Of a stretch of DNA of 64,000 nt, positions 52,427-60,079 are shown piece after piece (position 1 is the first letter of the stretch; every line of letters begins with the position of its first letter). The notes beneath the pieces are model-generated. The model did no database searches. It was not told where the DNA came from and saw nothing but the letters and a program-made list of their open reading frames with translations. The position numbers were made by a program, and so were the translations under genes. Source of the stretch: Microbacterium sp. LWO14-1.2 (GTDB taxonomy: Bacteria > Actinomycetota > Actinomycetes > Actinomycetales > Microbacteriaceae); assembly GCF_038397715.1 (NCBI RefSeq), contig NZ_CP151633.1, positions 2,046,001 to 2,110,000 of the forward strand. The letters are read 5' to 3'.

Positions 52427-53265
52427 GCGGCGCCGCCGACACGACCGCAGGCCCCGCGCCGCGCACGCCCGTCCTGGAGGTGCGCGGCGCCGCCCTGCAG
52501 CGCGGCGACCGCGAACTGTGGTCCGGTCTCGACCTGACCGTCGAGCCGGGCGAGTTCATCGCCGTGCTCGGGCCGTCGGGGTCGGGCAAGACCACGCTGC
52601 TGCGCAGCATCCTGGGCCTGCAGCCGCTGTCGGCCGGAGAGATCCGCGTCTCGGGCGGGCCCGTGCGCAAGGGCAATCGCCGCATCGGCTACGTGCCCCA
52701 GCAGCGCACCCTCGCTCCCGACACCAGCATGCGGGCGCGCGACCTCGTCGCCCTCGGCGTGCAGGGCAGCCGGTTCGGATTCCCCGTGCCCCACCGCGGC
52801 GACAAAGCCAAGGTCGACGAGCTGCTGCGCGCGGTCGGCGCCTCGCACTTCGCCGGCCGGCGGGTGGGGCTGCTCTCGGGTGGAGAGCAGCAGCGCCTCC
52901 GGGTCGGACAGGCGCTCGCCGACGAGCCGTCGCTGCTGCTGTGCGACGAACCGCTGTCAAACCTCGACCTCGCGAACCAGGTCGCCGTGACCGACATCAT
53001 CGACCGGCAGCGCCGTGAGCGCGACGCCGCCGTGCTGTTCGTCACCCACGACATCAATCCGATCCTCGGCCGCGTCGACCGCATCCTCTACATCGCCGGC
53101 GGCCGCTTCGTGCTGGGCACCCCCGAGGAGGTGCTGCAGACCCGCGTGCTCACCGAGCTCTACGGCACACCCGTGTTCGTGCTGCGCGCCGGCGACCGGC
53201 TGGTCGTCGTCGGAGTGCCGGATGCCGAGCCCCACCACGACCACGATCACGAGGCCCACGCATGA
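52423..53265 (+). CDS. znuC: zinc ABC transporter ATP-binding protein
   Basis: This 280-aa ATPase has Walker A GPSGSGKTT (about residue 50), Q-loop YVPQQRT, signature LSGGEQQRLRVGQALADEP, Walker B LLLCDEPLSNLDL and switch His in FVTHDINP. The C-terminus is His-rich (HHDHDHEAHA), perhaps a metal sensor or chaperone tail. The GTG start overlaps the znuA stop and its own TGA overlaps the znuB ATG. Confidence 0.93.
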   Translation: MSGAADTTAGPAPRTPVLEVRGAALQRGDRELWSGLDLTVEPGEFIAVLGPSGSGKTTLLRSILGLQPLSAGEIRVSGGPVRKGNRRIGYVPQQRTLAPDTSMRARDLVALGVQGSRFGFPVPHRGDKAKVDELLRAVGASHFAGRRVGLLSGGEQQRLRVGQALADEPSLLLCDEPLSNLDLANQVAVTDIIDRQRRERDAAVLFVTHDINPILGRVDRILYIAGGRFVLGTPEEVLQTRVLTELYGTPVFVLRAGDRLVVVGVPDAEPHHDHDHEAHA

Positions 53266-54140
53266 CCGCCGTCACCGGCATCGTCCAGACCGTGGACTGG
53301 AGCGACGTGTTCTCGTTCCAGGACTACGGCGACCTCGTCGCGCTGCTCGCCAACTCGATCGTCGCGGGCGCGGTGCTCGGCATCGTCGGCGGACTCATCG
53401 GCGTCTTCGTGATGCAGCGCGACCTCGCGTTCGCCGTGCACGGTGTCAGCGAGCTGTCGTTCGCGGGCGCCGCCGCGGCCCTGCTGTTCGGCGGCAGCGT
53501 CGTCGCCGGCTCGCTGGGCGGAGCGCTCGTCGCGGCCGTTCTCATCGGCATCCTCGGCGCGAAGGCGAGGGACCGCAACTCGATCGTCGGCGTGCTGATG
53601 CCGTTCGGTCTCGGTCTCGGCATCCTGTTCCTGTCTCTCTACGACGGCCGCAGCGCGAACCGCTTCAGCCTGCTGACGGGGCAGATCGTCTCCGTCTCGA
53701 GCCCCGACCTGGGCTGGCTGCTCGGCATCAGCATCGTGGTGCTGCTCGGTCTGCTGCTCATGTGGCACCCGCTGCGCTTCGACTCGCTCGATCCTGAATC
53801 GGCCGCGGCGCGCGGCGTGCCCACCCGCGCGGTGAGCCTGCTGTTCATGGTGCTGCTCGGCCTCATCGTCGCGGTCAGCGTGCACATCATCGGCGCGCTG
53901 CTCGTGATGGCTCTGCTCGTGACGCCGGCCGCCGCCGCGATGCGCGTGACCGCCGGACCCGTCGCGGTGCCGCTGCTCGCGGCGCTGTTCGGATTCGTGT
54001 CGGCGGTGGGCGGCATCCTGCTCGCGCTGGCCGGCACCCTGCCGGTGAGCCCGTACATCACGACCCTGTCGTTCACGATCTACGTCGTGTGCTGGATCAT
54101 CCAGCGGGTGCGCGGAGGGGTGCGCCGGGTCCGGACATAG
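53262..54140 (+). CDS. znuB: zinc ABC transporter permease
   Basis: This 292-aa ABC-3 family permease has about eight membrane segments. Family features are VMQRDLAFAVHGVSELSFAG (the cytoplasmic loop that contacts the ATPase) and ARGVPTRAVSLLFMVLLGL. It forms the Zn2+ channel with ZnuC. It is the last gene of znuACB, followed by a long palindrome (54152-54210) and then zur. Confidence 0.93.
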   Translation: MTAVTGIVQTVDWSDVFSFQDYGDLVALLANSIVAGAVLGIVGGLIGVFVMQRDLAFAVHGVSELSFAGAAAALLFGGSVVAGSLGGALVAAVLIGILGAKARDRNSIVGVLMPFGLGLGILFLSLYDGRSANRFSLLTGQIVSVSSPDLGWLLGISIVVLLGLLLMWHPLRFDSLDPESAAARGVPTRAVSLLFMVLLGLIVAVSVHIIGALLVMALLVTPAAAAMRVTAGPVAVPLLAALFGFVSAVGGILLALAGTLPVSPYITTLSFTIYVVCWIIQRVRGGVRRVRT

Positions 54141-54151
54141 TCTCCTCCGCT

Positions 54152-54210
54152 TTCGAATCGCTTGACTGGCAACGATCCGACCCCCGAAATTGCCAGTTGA
54201 GCGATTCGAA
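54152..54210. repeat. 59-bp near-perfect palindrome between znuB and zur
   Basis: Two 21-bp arms, 54152-54172 (TTCGAATCGC...CTGGCAA) and 54190-54210 (TTGCCAG...GCGATTCGAA), match at 19 of 21 positions around a 17-nt loop. It begins 11 bp after the znuB stop. It resembles the other short palindromic families here but shares no sequence with them. Confidence 0.8.
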
Positions 54211-54254
54211 TGCGTCCCGCAGCGGCTCCCAGCCCCCGACAAGGGCCGCGCGCC

Positions 54255-54260
54255 TAGAAT
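54255..54260 (+). promoter_or_regulatory. -10 box for leaderless zur transcript
   Basis: TAGAAT lies seven bases before ATG 54268. No Zur-like palindrome is seen here, so zur may be expressed independently of zinc. Confidence 0.5.
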
Positions 54261-54267
54261 CGTGGGT

Positions 54268-54684
54268 ATGGCTCAGCGGAACACCTGGCAGCGCGAACGC
54301 GTGCGCGAAGCGCTCGCCGACGCGCGCGGATTCGTGAGCGCCCAGAGCCTGCACGCTTCGCTGCGCGACGACAACACGGGAATCGGCCTCGCCACCGTGT
54401 ACCGCGCGCTCGCCGGCCTCGCCGCTTCCGGCGACGCCGATTCGCTGCAGAGCCCCGAGGGCGAGGCGCTGTACCGCGCCTGCACGACGCAGGGTCATCA
54501 CCACCACCTGATCTGCCGCAACTGCGGTCTCACCGTCGAGATCGAGGCGAAGGACGTCGAGCAGTGGGCGCATCGCACGGCAGCCCTGCACGGATTCACG
54601 GACGCCGCGCACGTGGTCGACATCTTCGGACTGTGCGCCCCGTGCACCAACAAGCGCGCCGCAGAAGAGGCAGCGATCGCGTGA
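54268..54684 (+). CDS. zur: Fur-family zinc uptake regulator
   Basis: This is a 138-aa Fur-family protein. The DNA-binding winged helix is at residues about 10-70 (FVSAQSLHASLRDDNTGIGL, then ATVYRALAGLAASGD). The dimerisation domain has HHHHLICRNCGLTVEIEAKD and FGLCAPCTN, the two CxxC pairs that hold the structural zinc, and His/Glu ligands for the sensing site. The position directly after znuACB, with a Zur box before znuA, makes Zur far more likely than Fur. Its TGA overlaps the next gene's GTG. Confidence 0.92.
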   Translation: MAQRNTWQRERVREALADARGFVSAQSLHASLRDDNTGIGLATVYRALAGLAASGDADSLQSPEGEALYRACTTQGHHHHLICRNCGLTVEIEAKDVEQWAHRTAALHGFTDAAHVVDIFGLCAPCTNKRAAEEAAIA

Positions 54685-55715
54685 CGGCGCAGGCCCCGAC
54701 CCGGACGGCGCACTCGCACGGGCCCGTCAGGCCGCCGCGGTCGCCCTGGATCGGCGTCGCCCTCGGCGCCGGCATCGTCGCGGCGCTGTTCCTCGTCGAC
54801 GCGTTCCTCCCGAACCTCTACGACGCGGCGCTGCCCAGCCGGGCACAGGACGGCCTGACCCTCGCGCTCAGCGTGCTGATCGAGGCGCTGCCCTTCGTCA
54901 TCCTCGGCGTGCTGCTGTCGATCGTGGTGCAGGTGTGGCTGCCGTCCGACGTCATCCACCGCTGGCTCCCGCGACGCGCGTGGGCGCGCCGCGCCGTGCT
55001 GTCGCTGCTGGGCATGCTGATCCCGGTCTGCGAGTGCGGCAACGTGCCCTTCGCCCGCGGACTCATGATGCGCGGGCTCGCCCCGGCCGAGGCGCTCACA
55101 TTCCTCATCGCGGCTCCGATCGTGAACCCGATCGTGATCCTCACGACGCACGCGGCGTTCGGGTTCGACGACGGCATCCTCGTCGCCCGTCTCATCGGCG
55201 GATACCTCATCGCGAACCTCATCGGCTGGATCTACAGCCGACACCCCTCGCCCGACTCGCTGCTGACGCAGCGCTTCGTCGACACGTGCGAGCGGGTCAC
55301 GCACGAGCCCGGCACCCCGGTGCGCCGCAGCCTCACGCAGTTCCTCGTCGAACTGCGCGCGGTCATGCCGGCGCTCATCATCGGATCCGCCCTGGCCGGT
55401 GCGGTGCAGGTGCTCATCCCACGGGAGCTGCTCCTCGCGATCGGATCCAACCCCGTGCTGTCGATCGTCGCGATGATGGCGCTCGCCATGACCGTCGCGA
55501 TCTGCTCGAACGTGGATGCGTTCTTCGCCCTCTCGTTCGCCTCGACGTTCTCGTCGGGAGCGATCGTCGCGTTCCTGCTCGTCGGGCCGCTCGTCGACGT
55601 GAAGATGCTCGCGCTCATGCGCACCACCTTCACGACCCGTACGCTCGCCGGAATCGTCGGCGTGGTCGTGCTCGCCGCCTTCGCCATCGGGATCGGGGTG
55701 AACGTCTTTGTCTGA
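54681..55715 (+). CDS. permease, COG0701 (YraQ/DUF318) family
   Basis: This is a 344-aa membrane protein with about eight segments in two related halves. The family motif PVCECGNVPFARGLMMRGL (with CxCGN) is in the first half. The second half has the corresponding AICSNVDAFFALSFA. A short His-containing N-terminal tail precedes segment 1. These proteins are commonly paired with a TIGR03943 partner and placed beside zur genes. The transported species is not established. GTG 54681 overlaps the zur stop, so it belongs to the zinc region's transcription unit. Confidence 0.88.
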   Translation: MTAQAPTRTAHSHGPVRPPRSPWIGVALGAGIVAALFLVDAFLPNLYDAALPSRAQDGLTLALSVLIEALPFVILGVLLSIVVQVWLPSDVIHRWLPRRAWARRAVLSLLGMLIPVCECGNVPFARGLMMRGLAPAEALTFLIAAPIVNPIVILTTHAAFGFDDGILVARLIGGYLIANLIGWIYSRHPSPDSLLTQRFVDTCERVTHEPGTPVRRSLTQFLVELRAVMPALIIGSALAGAVQVLIPRELLLAIGSNPVLSIVAMMALAMTVAICSNVDAFFALSFASTFSSGAIVAFLLVGPLVDVKMLALMRTTFTTRTLAGIVGVVVLAAFAIGIGVNVFV

Positions 55716-56505
55716 GCAGTCCGTCTCGCGCCGCCGAGCCCTCGGCACCCGCTGGCTGGGTGTGGGGCTCGCGACCGTCGTCTCCATCGTCACGCTCGGC
55801 CTCGGCGTGACCGGACGCCTCACCCTCTACATCAGCCCCGAGTCGGTGTGGTTCGCCTGCGCCGCCGCCGTCGTGACCCTCGCCGCCGCGATCTGGTCGT
55901 GCACGCTGCCGCTCGGCGCCGAGACCGACCACGGACACGATCACGGATCTCACGATCACGGATCGGACAATGCGGATGCCGAGGGGGCGCGGCCCTCCGC
56001 CCGCCGCGCTTTGGCGACGGCCGGCACGGTCGCCGGCGGCGTGATCGCGTCGGGTGTCGTGGTCGCCGCACTCGTGCTCCCTCCCGCCTCCCTGTCGGTC
56101 GAGCTCGCGATGTCGCGCGCGGGGGAGCAGACCGCGCTCTTCGTCGGTGCCGACGACGTGACGCTGGGCGTCGCCGACACCTCGACGTTCGGCGTGGGCG
56201 ACTGGGCGAGCGTGTTCGCGTCCGCCACGAACACCGCCGCCTACGACGGCAAGGCCGTGTCGCTCACCGGGTTCGTCACCCCGGCGGATGCCGACGGCGT
56301 GAACCTCACACGGCTCGTCATCACGCACTGCGTGATCGACGCGCAGACGGCGACGCTGCCCGTCACGATCGACGCGGGCGAGTTCAAGACCGGACAGTGG
56401 GTGCAGGTCGAGGGCACCGTGAAGGCGGATGCCGACGGCCGTCTGCACGTCGACCCGACCTCGGTGCAGCCCATCGACGAGCCCGGGGACCCGTATGAGT
56501 ACTGA
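55708..56505 (+). CDS. TIGR03943 (DUF1980) family protein, partner of the COG0701 permease
   Basis: This 265-aa protein begins with TTG 55708, overlapping the permease by 8 bp. Three membrane segments (about residues 16-38, 45-65 and 99-122) enclose a His/Asp-rich loop, DHGHDHGSHDHGSDNAD. The extracytoplasmic C-terminal domain has YDGKAVSLTGFVTPADADGV and the Cys in TRLVITHCVIDAQTA, the family signature. The His-rich loop suggests metal binding. The permease/TIGR03943 pair is a recurring module in Gram-positive Zur neighbourhoods. Exact function is unknown. Confidence 0.88.
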   Translation: MSEQSVSRRRALGTRWLGVGLATVVSIVTLGLGVTGRLTLYISPESVWFACAAAVVTLAAAIWSCTLPLGAETDHGHDHGSHDHGSDNADAEGARPSARRALATAGTVAGGVIASGVVVAALVLPPASLSVELAMSRAGEQTALFVGADDVTLGVADTSTFGVGDWASVFASATNTAAYDGKAVSLTGFVTPADADGVNLTRLVITHCVIDAQTATLPVTIDAGEFKTGQWVQVEGTVKADADGRLHVDPTSVQPIDEPGDPYEY

Positions 56506-58219
56506 CGAGCCGCCCGTCCCGCGCACCCGCGCCGAGATGCGCGCCGCCCGCGAGGCGGCCGCCCGCGAGGCGGAGGCCCGCGAGGCGGAGGCCCGCGAGG
56601 CGGAGGCCCGCGAGGCGGAGGCCGGCGAGGCGGAGGCCGGCGAGGCGGAGGCCCGCGAGGCGGCCGCCCGCGAGGCGGAGGCCCGCGAGGCCGACGTCAC
56701 TTCCCGCGGGTCGTTGAGCGAGGACGGCGCAGCCGACCGAGACGACACGCACGGGGTTCCGCCCGACGCCGCCCCGTCGCCGGAACCGCGTGTCTACTCA
56801 CCTCCGCCGCCCGCGACGACCGACCGTCCGACCCCCGCCGAAGCACCGCCCCGCAATCGCCGCTTCCTCGTCGCGCTCGGGGCCGTGCTCGGCATCCTCG
56901 TCCTGGTGGGCGCGGGCCTCGGCTTCGTGAGCCTGACGCAGGGCCCGCGGATCACCGAGGTGCAGGTGAACCCCGAGCAGGCGATCGAGACGTCGGGCAG
57001 TCGTGTGATCCTCACCACGAACCAGGCGCTGTCGGCGATCGACGAGTCGCAGGTGACGGTCGAACCGGCTGTTCCGTTCACGCTCGATGCGGCAGGGCGC
57101 GGTGTCGGCATCCGCTTCACGGTCCCCCTCGACGACGCCACCGAGTACACGGTGCGCATCGCCGACGCGACCGGAGCCGGCGGCGGTCCGTCGACGACGC
57201 TGACGACGAGTTTCACGACGCCGTCGTCGAGCATCTTCCTGCTGCGGCGCGATGCCGACGGCGACGACACGATCTTCCGCACCGATCTGACGGGTGAGAA
57301 CGCCGTGCCGGTGTACGCCGCCGACAAGATCAACGACTTCCGCGCGACGTCGACGCAGCTGGTCGTCTCGGTCGAAGAGGACGAGGGGTCGAAGCTCCTC
57401 GTCATGAAGCGCGACGGTTCCGATCCGCGTGAGCTGAAGCTCCCCGGTGACGGATACGTCGGCGCGATCCAGGTCTCCGACCGCGGCGGGTACGTCGGCT
57501 ACAGCTACTCCGACCGCGAGCTCAGCGACACCGAGGGGCGAGCGAGCGTCCTCGTCACCCAGTCGCTCAGCGGCGACGACGACCCGGTGGTGACCGAGGT
57601 CGGCGGCAAGGAGGCGAACATCTTCGTCTGGCAGTTCGTGCCCGACAGTTCGGCGGTGCTGTTCATCGACTTCGACGGGGCGCTGTCGCTCGTCGACCGC
57701 TCGACGGATGCCGGTGTCCAGTCCCTGGGGCTGGCGACGACCATCCAGGGCATCAGCCGCGGCACGTACACGGCGATCGTCGAGCGGCTCGACGGCTCGG
57801 TCGTCGAGCTCAACCTCACGGACGGATCGGAGCAGCCGCTCGCCGCCTCGAACCCCGACTACGGCACGGCGACGACGATCACGCCCTATCCGGGCGGCAC
57901 GCTGCGGCACGTCGTGGCGCGTGATGAGAACGGCATCCCGTCCGGCCAGGCGATCATCACGGTCGACGACGAGGGCACCGCGATCCCCCTCGTCGAGGTG
58001 GGGCCGACCGATTCGATCCTGCAGGCGTGCGCGTCGCCCAGCGGCCAGTACGCCGCTGTCGTGATCGCCCCCGACCTCACCGACAATCCGTACGACCGCA
58101 TGCTGCTGCCGCTGCCCGAGAAGATGGAGACGCATCTGCTCGACCTGCGCACGGGCGACGAGATCGTGGCCCTCACCGGGTTCGACGCCTCGTGGTGCCA
58201 GACGGCGCCGCAGTTCTGA
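56495..58219 (+). CDS. membrane-anchored protein with charged repeat N-terminus, Ig-like and propeller-like domains
   Basis: This is a 574-aa protein. Residues 18-67 are ten AREAE-type pentapeptides, probably a charged helix. Residues 69-85 derive from a family B repeat. A Pro-rich stretch leads to one membrane segment (about 125-147). Outside, an Ig-like domain (about 155-245, ITEVQVNPEQAIETSGSRVI) precedes a beta-propeller-like region (about 245-570) with blades such as IFLLRRDADGDDTIFRTDL and DSILQACASPSGQYAAVVIA. No enzyme motif is seen. It could sense or scaffold at the cell surface. The start overlaps the TIGR03943 gene by 11 bp. Confidence 0.75.
   Translation: MSTDEPPVPRTRAEMRAAREAAAREAEAREAEAREAEAREAEAGEAEAGEAEAREAAAREAEAREADVTSRGSLSEDGAADRDDTHGVPPDAAPSPEPRVYSPPPPATTDRPTPAEAPPRNRRFLVALGAVLGILVLVGAGLGFVSLTQGPRITEVQVNPEQAIETSGSRVILTTNQALSAIDESQVTVEPAVPFTLDAAGRGVGIRFTVPLDDATEYTVRIADATGAGGGPSTTLTTSFTTPSSSIFLLRRDADGDDTIFRTDLTGENAVPVYAADKINDFRATSTQLVVSVEEDEGSKLLVMKRDGSDPRELKLPGDGYVGAIQVSDRGGYVGYSYSDRELSDTEGRASVLVTQSLSGDDDPVVTEVGGKEANIFVWQFVPDSSAVLFIDFDGALSLVDRSTDAGVQSLGLATTIQGISRGTYTAIVERLDGSVVELNLTDGSEQPLAASNPDYGTATTITPYPGGTLRHVVARDENGIPSGQAIITVDDEGTAIPLVEVGPTDSILQACASPSGQYAAVVIAPDLTDNPYDRMLLPLPEKMETHLLDLRTGDEIVALTGFDASWCQTAPQF
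56546..56695 (+). repeat. ten tandem 15-bp units encoding AREAE pentapeptides
   Basis: The unit is close to GCCCGCGAGGCGGAG. Variants change Glu to Ala (units 1 and 8) or Arg to Gly (units 6 and 7). Units are in frame, so copy-number change would lengthen or shorten the N-terminal charged helix without a frameshift. Confidence 0.85.
56710..56750 (+). repeat. degenerate family B repeat half inside a coding sequence
   Basis: The segment starts GTCGTTGAGCGAGGA and ends CGAGACGACACGC. It follows the left arm of the repeat at 39347-39422 with a few single-base insertions. It encodes SLSEDGAADRDDTHG in the linker before the membrane segment. Confidence 0.6.
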
Positions 58220-58224
58220 GCACC

Positions 58225-58920
58225 ATGCCGTCGGATGCCGTGCACCGGGCGACCCGCGCCGAGCTGTCCGGCCTGCCGGTCGACGTCGCCCCGTCGTTGC
58301 TGGGCGGAGAGCTGCGCACCCTCGTCGCCGGCTCCGCGGTGCACCTGCGGATCACCGAGGTCGAGGCATATCACGGGCAGGGCACCGGGCCGCATGCCGA
58401 CCCCGGTTCGCACGCCCGCATGGGCCGCACGGCACGCAACGCCACGATGTGGGGCGAGCCGGGGCACCTGTACGTGTACCTCAGCCACGGCATCCACTCC
58501 TGTGTGAACGTCGTCTCGGGCGCCGAGGGTCAGGCGGGCGGGATCCTGCTGCGCGCCGGCGAGGTGGTGCACGGTGTGGATGCCGCCGCCATCCGCCGTC
58601 GTGCCGAGCCGCCGCTCACGTCGCGCCTGCTGCGCGACCTCGCCCGCGGGCCAGGGCGTTTCGGGCAGGCGGCCGGGCTGCGGCATCCGCTGCACGACGG
58701 CATCGACGCGGTCACCGGGTCCGAGCTGGAGGGCGCGCGGGCGGAGCTGTGGCTGCGCGACGAGCCGGTGCTCGACGTCGCGACGGGGCCTCGTGTCGGC
58801 GTCGCCGGTGTCGCGGGTACCGACGCCTTCCCGTGGCGGTTCTGGATCGCCGGCGATCCGACCGTCTCGCCGTTCCGCTGGGGGAGGGGTGCGCAGGCCG
58901 CGTCGATCGGGCGAGCCTGA
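58225..58920 (+). CDS. DNA-3-methyladenine glycosylase (AAG/MPG family)
   Basis: This is a 231-aa AAG-fold glycosylase. The motif ITEVEAYHGQGTGPHADPGS carries the catalytic Glu (EVEAY, about residue 47). ARNATMWGEPGHLYVYLSHG and the intercalating Tyr/His region IHSCVNVVSG match the family. It excises alkylated purines and hypoxanthine, starting base-excision repair. It starts five bases after the previous stop codon, so it is probably co-transcribed with the propeller-like gene, though the functions seem unrelated. The rpmB promoter lies just downstream. Confidence 0.92.
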   Translation: MPSDAVHRATRAELSGLPVDVAPSLLGGELRTLVAGSAVHLRITEVEAYHGQGTGPHADPGSHARMGRTARNATMWGEPGHLYVYLSHGIHSCVNVVSGAEGQAGGILLRAGEVVHGVDAAAIRRRAEPPLTSRLLRDLARGPGRFGQAAGLRHPLHDGIDAVTGSELEGARAELWLRDEPVLDVATGPRVGVAGVAGTDAFPWRFWIAGDPTVSPFRWGRGAQAASIGRA

Positions 58921-58926
58921 CCGTGC

Positions 58927-59048
58927 TAGACTGACTCTTTGTCTGCGCACACTCCTGTGCGCAGTTCGCGTGCTACAGGGTTCCCGAGCTTGTCGACGGG
59001 CCCGTGGCGTGCAGACAAGGGATCTTGGGTGAGGCCGTCCGGCCTCAC
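58927..59048 (+). promoter_or_regulatory. rpmB promoter and structured 5' leader
   Basis: TAGACT (58927-58932) with TGC before it looks like an extended -10 box. CTGCGCAC/GTGCGCAG (58943-58950 and 58957-58964) is a perfect 8-bp hairpin at the RNA 5' end. GTGAGGCCG/CGGCCTCAC (59029-59037 and 59040-59048) is a 9-bp stem seven bases before the AAGGAG site of rpmB. The second stem could limit ribosome access. No Zur-like box is visible. Confidence 0.55.
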
Positions 59049-59069
59049 GGTAATGAAGGAGTCACCATC

Positions 59070-59306
59070 ATGGCAGCAGTGTGCCAGGTGACCGGTGCTG
59101 TTCCCGGCTTCGGTCACAACGTCTCGCACTCGCACCGCCGGACGAAGCGCCGCTTCGACCCGAACGTGCAGAAGAAGACCTATTTCGTCCCGTCGCTCGG
59201 TCGTAAGATCACGCTCAACGTGTCCGCCAAGGGCATCAAGGTGATCGACGCCCGTGGCATCGAGAACGTGGTCAAGGACCTCCAGGCGAAGGGTGTGAAG
59301 CTCTAA
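59070..59306 (+). CDS. rpmB: 50S ribosomal protein L28, cysteine-poor (zinc-independent) type
   Basis: This 78-aa protein is clear L28: [20 protein letters not shown] followed by [10 protein letters not shown] and a C-terminal [13 protein letters not shown]. The zinc form of L28 has CxxCGK-type pairs; here only one cysteine remains (CQVTG), so it needs no zinc. AAGGAG lies nine bases upstream of ATG 59070. It is first in the rpmB-rpmG-rpsN operon, with rpmG starting on the last base of its stop codon. Confidence 0.95.
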   Translation: MAAVCQVTGAVPGFGHNVSHSHRRTKRRFDPNVQKKTYFVPSLGRKITLNVSAKGIKVIDARGIENVVKDLQAKGVKL

Positions 59307-59476
59307 TGGCCAAGAAGGCTCAGGACGTCCGTCCGATCATCAAGCTGCGTTCGACGGCAGGTACGGGTTACACGTACGTGACGAAGAAGAACCGCCGCAA
59401 CACCCCCGACCGTCTCGTGCTCAAGAAGTACGACCCGGTCATCCGTCAGCACGTCGAATTCCGAGAGGAGCGTTGA
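59306..59476 (+). CDS. rpmG: 50S ribosomal protein L33, cysteine-free type
   Basis: This is a 56-aa protein beginning [20 protein letters not shown], with [20 protein letters not shown] next. It has no cysteine, unlike zinc-ribbon L33. Its ATG overlaps the rpmB TAA by one base (TAATG), so the two are translationally coupled. The gene is short and easily missed. Confidence 0.95.
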   Translation: MAKKAQDVRPIIKLRSTAGTGYTYVTKKNRRNTPDRLVLKKYDPVIRQHVEFREER

Positions 59477-59479
59477 TCC

Positions 59480-59785
59480 ATGGCTAAGAAGAGCAAGATC
59501 GCTCGCAACGAGCAGCGCAAGGCAGTCGTGGACCGCTACGCGGAGCGTCGTCTCGAGCTGAAGAAGACCCTCGTCGACCCGAACGCGTCGGACGAGGCCC
59601 GCGAGGCCGCTCGCGTCGGCCTGCAGAAGCTGCCGCGCAACGCGTCGCCGGTCCGCCTGCGCTCGCGCGACGTCATCGACGGCCGCCCCCGTGGTGTCCT
59701 CACGAAGTTCGGCATCTCGCGTGTCCGCTTCCGTGACATGGCGCACCGCGGCGAGCTGCCCGGCGTGACCAAGTCGAGCTGGTAA
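59480..59785 (+). CDS. rpsN: 30S ribosomal protein S14, long zinc-free type
   Basis: This 101-aa protein is the long S14 form: [17 protein letters not shown], then [20 protein letters not shown] and [20 protein letters not shown]. The short zinc form has CxxC pairs of about 61 residues; none are here. It starts three bases after rpmG. In many actinobacteria such L28/L33/S14 sets are Zur-controlled spares, but here no Zur box was found, and these may be the working copies. Confidence 0.95.
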   Translation: MAKKSKIARNEQRKAVVDRYAERRLELKKTLVDPNASDEAREAARVGLQKLPRNASPVRLRSRDVIDGRPRGVLTKFGISRVRFRDMAHRGELPGVTKSSW

Positions 59786-59802
59786 GCCACAGCATCCAGT
59801 CG

Positions 59803-59836
59803 GAAGGGGCGAGGATCTTCGGATCCTCGCCCCTTC
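59803..59836 (+). terminator. rho-independent-type terminator of the rpmB-rpmG-rpsN operon
   Basis: GAAGGGGCGAGGATC (59803-59817) pairs perfectly with GATCCTCGCCCCTTC (59822-59836) around TTCG, giving a C(UUCG)G tetraloop. It lies 17 bp after the rpsN stop; no long T-run follows. Confidence 0.9.
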
Positions 59837-59911
59837 TGCATCCCCGGGCTCTGCCTCGCCCGCGTCCTGTCCCCCGCACGTGCTCCTCTCCCCCCCCGGG
59901 CGCGCACGCGC

Positions 59912-59984
59912 AACGACGGAGATCGCACGTATCGAAGGATCGGATGCCGCATCCGGTCCTTCGATACGTGCGATCTCCTTCGTT
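59912..59984. repeat. family A palindromic repeat, copy 3
   Basis: 35-bp arms (59912-59946 and 59950-59984) match at 33 of 35 positions around a 3-nt centre CCG. Arm elements are GGAGATCGCACGTATCGAAG and GGATG. It lies between the rpsN terminator and the DUF559 gene. The rest of the 59837-60079 gap holds no other recognisable feature. Confidence 0.9.
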
Positions 59985-60079
59985 CCATTCCTTCTGCACC
60001 AGTACGCCCGAGGCTCTCCCGACCCTCGAAGCCTGTGGAGACCGCGGATGCCCCGTGTTCGGCGTCGCAGAATCGGACG

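Noticed and set aside
58921..59069. Zur box upstream of rpmB
   Set aside because: No match to TGANAATNATTNTCA or a close variant was found, despite the zinc-free proteins encoded.
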